This document shows positions 38,571-50,213 of a stretch of DNA of 64,000 nucleotides, piece by piece; the stretch's first letter is position 1; each line of letters begins with the position of its first letter. This DNA comes from Symsagittifera roscoffensis (Eukaryota; Xenacoelomorpha; Acoela; Convolutidae), in NCBI RefSeq assembly GCF_963678635.1, contig NC_087071.1, positions 25,431,821-25,495,820 on the forward strand, given 5' to 3'. The notes beneath the pieces were generated by a model. The model worked only from the letters and a program-made list of their open reading frames with translations. It was not told the DNA's origin and did no database searches. The position numbers were made by a program, and so were the translations under genes.

Positions 38571-41500
38571 TTAATTGTAGTTCGGTACTTTCTGTGTTGT
38601 CAATACCAGGGGGATCTGAAGTTGTTTCTTCAGTTGTTTGTACCTGATTAATTTGTCGCTGATGTTTCGGTGTGTTACTTCTATATTTGTGTTGGGAATC
38701 AGGGTAACGATTGTTGTTTCGATAAGTGGATTGAGAATAATTTCTTCAATTGTTATAGTTGGGATTTTTATTTTGTGAGTTGTTTCGTGACCTATTATAG
38801 TAGTTGTTATTGTTTCCTTGATAATTAGATATGTTGTAGGAATTGTTTTTTGATCTATTGTTTTGGTAACGATGGTTTCTGATGTTTGAATAACTTCTAA
38901 TTCTGTTATTTGAGTAGTTTCTATTTCTCTTGTACGATGAATTACGTGATCTATCGTTTGAATAGTATCTGTTTCTAGAATTTGATTGTGAATATTTGTT
39001 TCTATACTCTTTTTTTTGGCTATTTGATCGACTATATCTATTTTCTGAGAAATTTTGTGAATTTCTTTGTTCTGGTGATCTACTTCTATAACTAGAGTTA
39101 TAGGGTGATTGGTTTCTTGAGTAATTTGAGTTATTTGGGAGTGGTTTACCAGAGCTGTTGTTACTATGTACATTTTTGTTTGGTAAATTTTGATCCCTTC
39201 TCATGTATTGATAGAATGATTTATTCGGTTCTTTGTACATTTGTGGTTTATTTTGGTCATCTTGTTGTTTTTGTCTACACTCGGCTATGCTGTGTCCGTA
39301 TTTTTGACAATAAGTACACCATTTCTTAAAAGATGGTTTACATTTGAAATTTGGATTTTTCTCATATATGTTCAAAATTTCAGTCATTTTTTCAGTTAGG
39401 TCTACATCTGAACCGTGTATGTTGTTTATTTGTGTAGTATTTGTTTTGATTCTATTAACATATTGTAGTTTAAGATTTTCTGTTTCTTCAAGTTTCATTG
39501 TGATTTCTGCTTGTTCTAATTTGTCAACTAGTTTTCTGGAATCTAAATCTGGTTCTCGAATTGACGAGGGATGTGATGCCCTCTTTTTTATAGATATTTT
39601 TCTTAATTGGGGTGTTAGAGTCATCATTAAAATTTCTGTCTTTTTCGTGTTTTTATAATCATGAGTGTTTAGTGAATATGCTTTTCGAACTAGTGTTTCG
39701 ATTCTAACTGCCAATTGTTTAATTGTTTCGTTTGGTAGTCAGCGAATTTCATTGCATAAAACTCTTTGGTGTTAGTTATTTCTTTCAGAATCAAACATTT
39801 TTGAAAATTCTTGTGTAAATCTTTTCCAATTTGTTTTTATTTATATCTATTGGTAAAACTGAAAACCATTTCTGAGCTGCGCCATCAAGTGTTGTTTGGA
39901 TTAACGCTGCGTGTCTTTGTATCCAATTTTGATGGAGTGGTGTATTAACTGGTTCAGGTCCGATATTTAAAATTAAATTTGCTGTGACTGCATTTAAATA
40001 GTCTTCTACAGAATATTCAGGGTCTGTGCCTGTGAATACCATTAGTGGTTTATTTGATGTTATTGATGATCCATCCATGAGGTATGGATTCATAGTCATT
40101 TGTAGTGATTCTGCTGCATTTGGCATTTGTGAAAATATTGTCATTTGGTTTTTTGTTATCTCATGTTGTTGCAAATAATATGGTAGTGGTATTTCGTTTT
40201 GCATTTGCGTTGGTTGATAATAATCAGTATTTGCTGGATTTTGTGAATAAAAATTATTAGTTTGAGGTTCGTAATTTGATCGAGGTTGTCGCATATGTTG
40301 TTCTCGTGTATATGGTTCAAAAATATCTGGTTGATTTACGTGATAAGACTGGAGTCTTCAGTTTTGAAAACTTTGTTGATGGTTTTGGTCATGAAAATTG
40401 TCATCATCTGATGAACGATAATTAGGTGTATAGTACGGTGTTTTTTGTTTATATTGGTATGGTTTTTTACAATTTTTATACTGTTGAAAAATGGATAGTT
40501 TTCACTTGGGTCTGTTGGAACACGTGGGTTGTCATTAAGATATACGAAATTTGATGTGTGTTGTTGGGGATTTTGTCGTTGTGAAAATGAACGATTATGC
40601 TGATTTGTACGAGGAGGTTTAGATTTTTGCGATCTATTTACATAGTTATAATTGTGTTCTGCAAATTTACTTCTGGTGAATATTCTTTGTTTTTGCGGTG
40701 GTTTCGTCATTGGTCTAAATGTTTGGTAATCCATATGTGAATATATTGGAGCAACCGAGGGTTTAACTGTAGATTGTAATGTTACTTGGGGTAACATTGA
40801 AGTCTTTGGTTTTGGCGTTGTAAGATTTGGATGTATTGGTGAAATACTTTGTTGTGTGGTTGTTACAGTTGTTTCAACTATTTCTTCAGTTATAAAAAGT
40901 GATGGTGTTTGAATATCTTTTTGTGTAAGATTTCTAGTTCCATTTACGTTTTCTTGTTGTACAAAAGTTGAATTTAAACTATTATTTTGTCGTCTATCAG
41001 GTAAAAATGAGTTATAGTTTAAAAGTATTGCATCTATTATTAGTGAAATTACTTTTGTATAATCTTTGTGAATAGTTATTGAACTGATTGCTTGACTTGA
41101 GATGTCTATTGGAAAGTTCAGAAATAATGGATGAGACCATTCAGGGTCCCAAACGTAATCTGATTGTTCGGCAATGACAGTGTCATCATTTGTACTCTGA
41201 GGTTTAAAATTTTTTCTTGCTTGTGCAATTAAATCTATATTGTGGGTAAAATAGTCATTTATAAACCATGCTGAGATTTTTTGTAAATCGTGTTTAACAT
41301 TTGGTGAAATTTCGTTATTTGAAAAATTTTCACGGATTGCGTTTAAAAATGCTGAGAATGCAGCAATTTCATTTCCTAAATTTGTGTGTCTTGATGTTTG
41401 AACCGGTGATGTGCTTTCGGTTTCTGTTTTTTCTAGTATAGATAAATAATTTTATTTTATTGCAAAAACATTGTTAGTGAAAATTGAATTTGCTCTCGGT

Positions 41501-42300
41501 GAATTTTGATGTTGTATGTTTTTAATGTATTCTGTGATTACTTTTGAAAATTCTATATCGACATCATCTGTTTGGATAACATATTTGCCATGGAAGTTTC
41601 TTGTTGTACTGAGTTCTATGGTGTAAATTCCATATTGTGGTGTTAAGTTACATATTCCTTTTATGTAGTGATCGACAATTTGTCTTTTGATTTTTATTTC
41701 TGGGAATTCTGCTTTACATGGGCTAATTCCTTTTTCAAATATATTTGCGATTAGATTATGGCAAAATTGTGTTTGTCCTCTGTCTTCAGTGAGTGAAATG
41801 ATGATAAATGGGAAAACAGAGTCTTCGTCTGGACTTTCGTCACTTAGGCTTTGACTCTTTTTTCGTTTTATGACTGTCAGTGCGTAATGTTCAATGTGTC
41901 TGATTGGTTGGTTCCATCTGTATAAACGTACTGGTTTATTTTTGTATATCTTTTTATTCTTTTTTTTCCTTGTTTTGATGAATGTGATGTAGCTTTTGAA
42001 TCGGAAAAGTATAATTGATCATGAACTGGGTGGTTTTTATTTACTGTATCTTTTAGTTTGTAGAGTGCATCTAAATGGCTGACTTCTGATTCAGAGACTG
42101 CGTTTCTACGCTTTGAAAATTTTTTTCGTGTAATTTGTCTTTCCTTACTCAAAATTTTTCTTTTTATTGTTTGATGTTTTGTGCGAATATATCCGAGTGT
42201 TTGTTTATGCGGTGTAATTGCAAGATCGTATGTTTCGTTATTTTTTTTTACAATTGTGTAGTATGATTGTTTGTTTATTTCCTAAATGGTTCAGTGACAT
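38571..42300 (-). pseudogene. gag: Gag, copy C
   Basis: Same pieces as copy B: N-terminal segment 41877-42152, open stretch 40336-41450, capsid-like 39791-40294, nucleocapsid with CCHC knuckle 38746-39714. It has the six-T state of copy A near 40440, which shifts the end of the third piece. Possible ATG at 42298-42300. This is the copy next to the 5' LTR and so the one the LTR promoter would express first. Confidence 0.75.
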
Positions 42301-42754
42301 AAGGTTTAGGATTAAGGGTGCAAGGTTGTTATTAGTGATTTTTAAATCCTAGATTGTTAGTCCTTACAATTTTTGGTTAGCCTAACTTGGATCTTTTATG
42401 TAGGGTTGGAGAGAAAAGTGTATATCGGTTCCGAAGAATGATTTTTACTTTCTCGTGGCTATTCTAAGTTAAGATGCTAACATATTTAATCTTACTTAGG
42501 GGTAGTGATTGTGTTCAAGGGTTGGAGAATAGTAAATCGATCCACAGGGTTCAGGTATAATTAGAGCACAGGTAGTTCGTTAGATACTATTTTAATACTT
42601 ACTAAGATTTAAGGTTTAGCCTGGGTCAGGTAAGAGGGGGGATTAAGTGAAAGATGAATAACCGAAGTTCTTCACTGTTTAGCTTAATTTGAATGATTAG
42701 TGTGATTGAAAAATTTCTATTAGTCCTGAGTCTTTGAAAATGGTTGGGTTGTGA

Positions 42755-43604
42755 ATCGACGTTTGAGGTCGTTAGACACTTTATTATTGGGTGGGGGAGA
42801 ACAAAATTGGTCTTTTTGATTCAAGGATAGGCCTTGATGATCAGTATATTATGTTTAATGATAGAAAATGAATTTAATTCAATTTTTAATGGAGATCCAA
42901 GGGAAGCCTTGATGATCTAGTTTAAGATTGAATAAGTTGAGATGAAAGAAAGATAAAATGTAGATAAGGTTTTAAAGATTATGTAAATTTATGTGATAAA
43001 ATTTTGAGTGTTTGACGATATTAGTGATTTAAATGATTACTATTATGTTTAGGTGATGAAGCGGGGGATGCCAGGATGATTTGTATATACTAATAATTAA
43101 TGATCATTTCAACTAATTTTTATTTTTTCTTTCAATAAATATATTTTTCAGATATCTTTTTTAATTTTACAGCAGATTTAGAGGGAACGATTTGAGATGT
43201 TTTTATAAATCGTTATTGTACAATAGTAAATAGGATTTAGCGCCTGTTGTAATCATTGAAGATTTTTTTTCAAGTTTTCTATGTTTGCAAATGAAAATCT
43301 AAATTCTTTGTTAATAAAATCCTAAAAATAAAAGTTTGGTCTGGCTTTTGCCGTACGACCATGAAACTTAATGGTAAGTTCCTTCGTAGTCTATGATCGT
43401 CTCTTGTCCGATGTCTTCTTCCAATGCCTGGTAGTTCTATTATTGTGCGGAATAGCGGTTCTGATCTATTGAGTCGTAGAGACATTTCAATTAGATTATT
43501 ATCATGTAACATTTTTGATAATATTTTTGTCTAATTCTAATCTATCTGTTAGTTCTAAACTAATTTGTTTTTTAAGGTCTTATCGAGACTTATGGTCGCA
43601 CCAG
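42755..43604 (-). other. 5' leader of E1
   Basis: Untranslated region between gag and the 5' LTR. The string GCCTTGATGATC occurs twice (near 42833 and 42909). A 77-codon reading at 43279-43512 on the minus strand is basic and Arg-rich, but has no support beyond being open. Confidence 0.5.
43586..43602 (-). promoter_or_regulatory. Primer-binding site of E1
   Basis: Two bases inside the 5' LTR the minus strand reads TGGTGCGACCATAAGTC. TGG at this place is the complement of a tRNA 3' CCA end, as in LTR elements primed by a tRNA. The tRNA species cannot be named from the sequence alone. This site fixes the orientation of the element. Confidence 0.75.
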
Positions 43605-44012
43605 ATGAGTTAAGTTTGAGGTTTAACTCATAGATTAATTTCGGATAGGGTACATCGTCTGCTCGTCACGCTATCTTATTTTTGGCCGGATAGATTCGTG
43701 CAACTTCTTAGTCTAATACAGATCCTAATCTTACTCTTATATCTACTAGTCTCAGGGTGTTTAATTAGTCTCTGCTAGGCTCAATAGATCTAGAGTATAC
43801 TGGCTTATTGCGAGTGCTAAACTCTCTTGGAGAGGTAACTAATTGCTAAGTTAAATTCAAATCTCTGGTGCTGAAATTACAAGTAATGTCAGCACTTACA
43901 AATAAGTGGGTTGTTAGTTAGATGGATCGTGATTGGTTAATATTAAACAAATTATAGAGATAAACTATCCAATTTATAACCAAATAATAAATATAGTTTA
44001 TATCTGGTTCCA
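43605..44012 (-). repeat. 5' LTR of element E1
   Basis: 408 bp, TGAGTTAAG to TATCTGGTTCCA on the plus strand, partner of 18263-18672. Here the LTR palindrome (43868-43895) has one mismatch. It would hold the promoter and start of the genomic RNA on the minus strand. Confidence 0.9.
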
Positions 44013-44016
44013 GTAC
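44013..44016. repeat. Target-site duplication GTAC (right)
   Basis: Partner of 18259-18262; confirms that the two LTRs bound one insertion. Confidence 0.75.
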
Positions 44017-44034
44017 CAATAATGTGCCAGACCG

Positions 44035-44240
44035 GCCCTGAACCTTGGAGGCAAGCGCACGCCAAAAAGCAATTTTTTTAAGATCAAAATTAACCAAAAA
44101 TTGCCCAAAAAAGTCTCTATGCTGTTTTAAAAGAGCTCGGAAACATAATTTGGTTCACCAATAAACGGTCATCAAATTTTTCAAAAAATTGTGGATAATC
44201 GCTCTTCGAGAAAAACCTAGATTCGCCCCTCCAAGATTGT
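44035..44240. mobile_element. MITE of the same family, copy 3 (inverted)
   Basis: In reverse complement, the string TTTGATGACCG, then ACCAAATTATGTTTCCGAGCTC, follows the inside of the MITE at 16451, and the right edge CCTAGATTCGCCCCT is the inverted form of its CAGGGGCGGATCTAGG end. It starts only ~20 bases from the right LTR of E1. The other TIR is eroded (GGCCCTG). Confidence 0.5.
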
Positions 44241-44469
44241 AATCACACGTAATCACAAATAAGACAAGCAACTTGGTCTGAAAGGGCCATTGTTCAACCC
44301 CGGATGATCCATAAATTTCATCTCAGCCCGTGTCTTGACATTGTCAAATTTAACGTGCCTCGACCCTGTCAAAACAAAATGTGCGCATGCCGACTTTCGT
44401 TTTAATGCATACTAGCAAACCCGTCTTCAATAATCAAGCGATAATCAAAAAGTTAGTTGTTGTTTTGAT

Positions 44470-46500
44470 CCAGCTAGTCAAGCTATGAAACATCTGACAA
44501 TTTTAAGTAAAACCCTGTTGTAAATCTGTTTGAAAACTTTTAAATTTCTTAGACCGAATAGGTTTGCGAAAACATTAAATTTTTCAAGGCAAGCTATGAA
44601 ACTTTGAAATATTTCTGGTTGTTTTATAGAGCAAATCAGTTCGCGAAAAATTGGTTTTTCCTAGCAAGCTATTCAATTGATGAAAATATGAAAAACTTTA
44701 TTTCGAGAGTCAATAAAACAGCTGAAGTACAAACCAATCAGTAATGTGCGGAGAAGTTAAGCCAGCTGAAAAATTACGTGCTATTATAATGTGAAAAATT
44801 ATATGTGTTATCAGCAAGCTATTCTATCTATGAGACTTTGAAACCATTCAAGCAATAAACAGTTGACACTCTTTCAAGTTATTTCAAAGAGTAAAATTGG
44901 TCCGCAAAATTTCAAGTTTTTCTTCAGCAAGTTGTTAAAAAAATGAAACTTTGATATGATTCAAGTTGATTTTTATACCAAAGCATTTTGCAAAAATTGA
45001 AGTTTTACAGGCCAGCTTGTATTAGGATTCGAATCGAAAAAAGAAAAAAAATTGGTACATTCAAACTGTATTATAGAGCAAACCGATTCACGAAAAGTTC
45101 ATAATTCCTTACGCGAGCCATTCAACTTTTAAAATTGTGGAAAATGAAAATTGCTTAGACCGAATGGGTTCACAAACAATTGAAATAATTTGCAAAAACT
45201 TGAGTTTTTCTAAGCAAGCTATTTAAGCTATGATAACTCGAATTATTTCAAGTTTTTTCATGGACCGAATCGGCTCCTGAAAAGTTTGAGATGTCTCCAG
45301 GGCGCTTATAAACATTTCAAGTTATTCCACCGAGTCGATTCGCAAAAGTGTTACGTTCTCTAAGCAAGCTATGAAACCTTGAAGTATTCCATAGCAGTTT
45401 TTCATAGCACTAATCGCTTTGCAAAAAGTAAGCTTTGTATGTAAGCTATGAAATTTTTTTCCAAGTATTTTCAGAAAGGTAAACGGATGGCGAAATTTTT
45501 TTTTTTCTGTTGAAGTCGTTTAAGCGATAAAAATTTGAAGAGTTATGAAACAGTTAAGGTTTTCTTCAGCGAGCTATTTAAGCGATGAAGTATTTCAAGT
45601 TGTTTCATAGACTGAATCGGTTCGCAAAAATTTCAATCTGTGAAACAAATCAAGTTTTTTTCATGGACCGAATCGGCTCCTGAAAAGTTTGAGATGTCTC
45701 CAGGTCGCTTATAAACATTTCAAGTTATTCCATAGACCGAGTCGATTCGCAAAAGTGTTACGTTCTCTAAGCAAGCTATGAAACCTTGAAGTATTCCATA
45801 GCAGTTTTTCATAGCACTAATCGCTTTGCAAAAAGTAAGTTTTGTATGTAAGCTATGAAATTTTTTTCCAAGTTTTTTTCAGAAAGGTAAACGGATGGCG
45901 AAAATTTTTTTTTTTCTGTTGAAGTCGTTTAAGCGATAAAAATTTGAAGAGTTATGAAACAGTTAAGGTTTTCTTCAGCGAGCTATTTAAGCGATGAAGT
46001 ATTTCAAGTTGTTTCATAGACTGAATCGGTTCGCAAAAATTTCAATCTGTGAAACAAATCAAGTTTTTTTCATGGACCGAATCGGCTCCTGAAAACTTTG
46101 AGATGTCTCCAGGGCGCTTATAAACATTTCAAGTTATTCCATAGACCGAATCGATTCGCAAAAGTGTTACGTTCTCTAAGCAAGCTATGAAACCATGAAG
46201 TATTCCATAGCAGTTTTTCATAGCACTAATCGCTTTGCAAAAAGTAAGCTTTGTATGTAAGCTATGAAATTTTTTTCCTAGTTTTTTCAGAAAGGTAAAC
46301 GGATGGCGAAAATTTTTTTTTTTGTTGAAGTCGTTTAAGCGATAAAAATTTGAAGAATTATGAAACAGTTAAAGTTTTCTTCAGCGAGCTATTTAAGCGA
46401 TGAAGTATTTCAAGTTGTTTCATAGACTGAATCGGTTCGCAAAAATTTCAATCTGTGAAACAAATCAAGTTTTTTCATCGACCGAATCGATTCGGGAAAA
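44470..46500. repeat. Degenerate satellite, left block
   Basis: The pattern AAGCAAGCTAT-GAAACTTTGAAA-TTTCAAGTT-TTTCATAGACCGAATCGGTTCGCAAAAA recurs with drift at about 82-base spacing. From 45261 a higher-order unit of about 405 bp is repeated three times (starts near 45261, 45664, 46073) with much higher identity. Non-coding. The block resumes at 54345 beyond element E2. Confidence 0.85.
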
Positions 46501-46859
46501 GCGTGGAGTTTGATGCTGAGTTTATTCGTTTCGGTTGAATTGAATCTGTGAACGCAAAAACTTTTGAGAAAACGTGGGCAGATAATGTATAGCCTTGAAG
46601 CTGAACCAAGTTATAGCTAATAGATAAGAAGAAACTTTTATCAACTGAAATTCTATCGGTAAAACTATGACTGATTCGAATCTGATCTGGAAATCATGAG
46701 ACTCAAAAGTAGCTATTGAATATGGCATTAGTTTTGATAGGTAAACAATTAGATCAGACATCTATATGGTTGACTTAAGTTTTGTTAAGCATCAAGTTAA
46801 AGTTAAAGTTAAAGGTTTTACGTTTGATTAGTTCTATATGGATATCCATACAGTTAACA

Positions 46860-46873
46860 TTCCCCCTTTTTTA
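46860..46873 (-). promoter_or_regulatory. Polypurine tract of E2
   Basis: The minus strand reads AAAAAAGGGGGAA directly before TGTTAACTG, the start of the 3' LTR. Composition and position are those of a plus-strand primer site. Confidence 0.7.
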
Positions 46874-46885
46874 GATTTGATTTTG

Positions 46886-48231
46886 TCACCAAATGTCGTC
46901 TTTTTTTCCCGCTGACTTCTTCTCTGACACCGTTTCTTTATCAGGACTGTTTGTTCGGTTTTGCGACGGATTGCCTGCCTTCACTGCCCTGTCGCTATCG
47001 TTTGCGTTAGCGTTCAGTGTTGTGGATTTCCTGATCGCTTTTGCTCGAACTTGAGTTTCACTTTTTCTTCCGAATGTTAATGAGTTTTTAGAGGGAAAAA
47101 TGGCCTTTAGAATGTTCATAGCTGCTTGAAATTTTTGATGATGTTTGCGTCCAGCGATGTTGTGGTTGAGGGAATTCGACACATAATATATCTCTAACTA
47201 ATTGCTCTCTGCGATAGGGAATGTGGCGATGTGGTCCGTGTGGATTTTTCGGGGCTGAGTTTTTTGCTCACTGTGGGTGATTCTTCATCGCAGGATGGTA
47301 TGATTTCTTTTTGTGGCTGCGGGGATTCAGTGGTGTTGTTGTCTGTACGAAATTTTTCTGGCTTAGCTTGGGTTGCATTGATCTCAATATACTCGATATC
47401 GGTGAATGACTCTCAGACGTCGATCTGCGGGTTATTTGGATTGGCGTTTGTGTTTTCAGGTTGAATTTGGATTTCAGGTAGAGCAATGTTACATACGGTG
47501 TTGTCAATTTCGGAGGTGGCGTCGTCGATTTAGTTAATCGAAATCGCATTTCCGAATTTATTGGCGAGGGCGCTACTTCCGGTTCGTGTAGAACGTCGGC
47601 AATCCGATGCTATTATGTCTTCTGGCGTGCGCTTCAGGTCATTTCGTTTTTCCGCCGGCTTTTGTGGCGACGGCGTTTTCAGTTGGAGTTCCGAGTCGTC
47701 AGATGACAGTGAGATGGATGTGTCGCAGTCAAACTGAATTGTCTCGTCGTGGGAGTTTTTTCTGGAATGTATTTTCCTCTTTGGGCAGTCGGCTTTTGAT
47801 TTATCGTTTTTTCAATTTTTTCTCGGTTTGCAGGGTTGTCCTTTTTTCGACTTCCACGTGATTGGTTTGAAGATGCGTTGTGGCCCTAATGCTTTGCGAT
47901 TCAGCGACTGACGTATAACTTTTTGTATGTTCTTTGGCGGCAGGCGTTTTGGGCTTGTTGAGGTTGACGGTTTTGCTGAGGTGATGGCTGGGGCTGAAGT
48001 AGTGACTGTCTTTTTACGGGTTGTCTGTTGATTGCTCGATCCTGTAGTTTGTCGTTTTCTTTTGTCTCCTGCGTCTGAAGTACGTGGTTTTTCCCTTGAT
48101 AAGGGCTTATAAGCAACAGAATCTTTTAGTTGTGTCGGTCTGCATTTTTCGTAGACTCTAGGAAATGGTACGAAAGCTAAGCCGTCGCGTTTATTTACCC
48201 GCGGTTGTTTGCCATCTTCCCAAATCCACAC
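46886..48231 (-). pseudogene. 3' coding remnant of E2 (integrase tail and beyond)
   Basis: Pieces 47812-48231, 47268-47549 and 46886-47182 on the minus strand, in different frames. The first starts WIWEDGKQPRVNKRDGLAF and becomes Lys/Arg/Ser/Thr-rich, as C-terminal tails of Ty3/Gypsy integrases do; the last is basic and ends near the purine tract. Only the left unit of the tandem duplication continues into this region, so it is the original one. Confidence 0.5.
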
Positions 48232-48239
48232 AGTGTGAG

Positions 48240-49590
48240 GAAATTATTTAACGATTGCACCGTTTACAATTAATTTAATTTGCGCACCGAGCACCCCGGG
48301 ATTTCGGTTTTTCGGGCTATTCTACCTGATTTTCTGGCGACTTGATCAATACGCTTTCCCAGTTTTGGTTCAAGATATTTTGGGGTCCCTTTAAGCGATC
48401 TGTTAGAAAAACGAAAGCGGCTCTTTGTAGTCTTTGTTGTTCTTGTGCGATGAGCCAACGTATTGGTTGCCTTGTTCTTATATTAGCAATGTCCTTGGAT
48501 TATAGGCTAAATGTCGTTTAATTTTTACTCTATCATATGTTACATTTTTTAGTGGAAGATTTGCACCTATTGGAGGTTTTTGCATTAGTATCCGGTCGAA
48601 AGCATCGTCATCGCTCTCGAGACTGGTGGTTCTATGAGTGTGGCCCAAGTTGTTATCCCGAGCTGTTTGCTTCTTCTTTCCAGACGTGCGGTCGTCCGTG
48701 TCCTGGATGTGTCCGTGGCTGTGTGATGATGCTGCACTATGTGGATGTAGCCCCGTTGGGTTATAGATCGGTTCGGGCAGGTATGGTTCTTTCTTTAGAA
48801 TTAGGTCCAGGTGCAGGTTTTGTCAAGATAAGATCTTTTCGTCTAAACACGAAGGTTTGTGTTTTCCCATGAGAGGTTGGACGCTTTTAGCGATGAGCAG
48901 ATATTACTTAGAGGTGTGTCGGGTTTACGCCCATAGTGTGCCTCAAATGGCGTAATTTTGGTTATTACGTATAGTTTTATTCGCAATGTCTTGAATAATT
49001 ATGTCATATCCGACGCGAGTTTGTACGGTTGGTTATTTGTATCAATTTTCATGACTGACAGTCTAGTTTTTAGAGTTCTAATTGAGCGGTGGTCGTCAAA
49101 CGAAACGAAGACTAGTTTTATGTTATTACTTTTGCAGTATATCATGAGTTTTTTGGCCCTAAACCCTTGGGCTTGATCGCACCGAAAATTTCGTGGTAGC
49201 CATCTGGTCTTTCTTGTTCGAGAGCTGCCGCGATACGGTCACGGCTCGCGTCACACCTTATCCCAGTCTTGCAATAACTTACGAAGTGTCAATTTTTGGT
49301 GATTGTTTGAAAGCTAGTTCGTGTATTTTTTCCCATATGAAATTTTTTTATTTGTTTATAACAATGGTTTTAGAAGCGTGCAAAATTGGACGAGGTTCGG
49401 TATAAAATTTTTAAGGTGGTGAATAGGTCCCACAATTAATTTAAGCTATTTACAAGTTTTAGGGTGTTAAAGTTTAGTAATTGCCTCGGTTTTCTTATGC
49501 ATTGGTATTGTGCCGAATTCATTTATGACAAAACCCGAACCACACTACTTTTTTCCATCCCAAATCACACTTATCGATAAAAATGGCCAT
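48240..49590 (-). pseudogene. pol: RNaseH/integrase remnants of E2, unit 1
   Basis: On the minus strand a piece near 49150-49260 reads CDASRDRIAAALEQERPDGY, matching the start of an RNase H domain. The frame then fails, and the next recognisable piece, TPFEAHYGRKPDTPLSN near 48905-48955, is already the C-terminal part of an integrase. The integrase core between them is missing, so a large internal deletion has occurred. Readings on the plus strand here (for example 48537-48872) are shadows. Confidence 0.6.
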
Positions 49591-49596
49591 GTTTTC

Positions 49597-50139
49597 TTAC
49601 TCTAACCTATCCAAAACCCTTTTAATCTTCTCCATGTGGTGGTCTGTTGTTCTGTGGGATATAATCAAGATATCATCCAGAAAAGCAAATGTGTCCTTTG
49701 GGTTATTTATTGTTCGGTCGATGGCTTTCTGAAGTTCTGCGGGCATATCTGTAAGCCCGTAGAATACAGTCTGGAACTGATATGTTCCAGTCGCTTGGCC
49801 TCCTATTATGCTTAAAATACACTGAGTTCTTGTTGTATCGTCTAGTTTTAGTTGGCTGTATGCATAGCGGAGGTCAATAGTCGAGAAGAATGTGGTGCCG
49901 GGTTTTTTATTATCTTCTTGTGCTGTTTGGTTTATAAATATTGGGCCGTCAAATTGTTTATCACTGCAGCTTTCGAGTTTTACAATGCGACCTTGGTTAA
50001 TTAGGGATCTTATTTCTTGTTCGACCTTTTCTTGGTTGTGGATCGAGATCGTCCGTCCTTTTTGTTGAAGCTCTTTAAAATCGCTAAGAAACTGTGTGTG
50101 AACCATATGGTTTTTTTTAAAATCCCTATACGTGTGCAA
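49597..50139 (-). pseudogene. pol: Reverse transcriptase fragment of E2, unit 1
   Basis: 180 codons with TTFFSTIDLRYAYSQLKLDD (motif A) and FAFLDDILI (motif C, FLDD variant). Between DKQFDGPIFI and the motif A region the spacing is shorter than normal for the family, suggesting a small internal deletion. The upstream frame continues in 50010-50213 after a shift. Confidence 0.85.
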
Positions 50140-50213
50140 AGTCCTGGATCTGATGATTTTTTCCAGCTGGTTATCACTGCATCTGACTGTTTGTTATCTG
50201 ATACAAAATTCAT

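Larger units (their letters stand above)
35339..42754 (-). repeat. 7417-bp tandem duplication inside E1 (copy C)
   Basis: Direct repeat of 27922-35338 at offset 7417 (7416 beyond the T-run at 33025). The joint is ...GGTTGTGA|TTTGAGTTGG: leader on the right-hand copy is fused to the RNaseH-IN linker of the next. Only about three differences were noticed over 7.4 kb (one T in a run, D-neutral C for T near 39565, T for A near 41918). No LTR lies between the two copies, so this is not two independent insertions. Confidence 0.9.
18263..44012 (-). mobile_element. Complete LTR retroelement E1 (25.75 kb, env-bearing Ty3/Gypsy type)
   Basis: The element is bounded by two LTRs and flanked by GTAC on both sides, so it behaves as one insertion. 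Order on the minus strand: 5' LTR, primer-binding site, leader, gag, pol (PR-RT-RNaseH-IN), spacer, membrane/proline-rich ORF, env-like gene, unknown ~600-codon ORF, 3' untranslated region, 3' LTR. A 7417-bp segment from the RNaseH-IN linker to the leader is present twice head-to-tail (27922-35338 and 35339-42754); without it the element would be about 18.3 kb, still far above the usual 5-10 kb. PR-RT-RNaseH-IN order and the zinc knuckle, YLDD and D,D-X35-E signatures place it in Ty3/Gypsy (Metaviridae-like). All genes are broken by stops or single-base shifts. Confidence 0.85.

Noticed and set aside
43279-43512. 77-codon basic reading in the E1 leader
   Set aside because: Open by chance at this length; no support as a separate gene.
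44470-46500. Regularly spaced repeats as a CRISPR array
   Set aside because: Monomers are degenerate throughout with no unique spacers; this is an animal satellite.
46522-46761. 79-codon reading on the minus strand at the left edge of E2
   Set aside because: Lies in the presumed LTR/satellite border; composition gives no support for a gene.
48537-48872. 111-codon Cys/Arg-rich reading on the plus strand (also 51694-52029)
   Set aside because: Antisense to the decayed integrase region of E2; present twice only through the tandem duplication.
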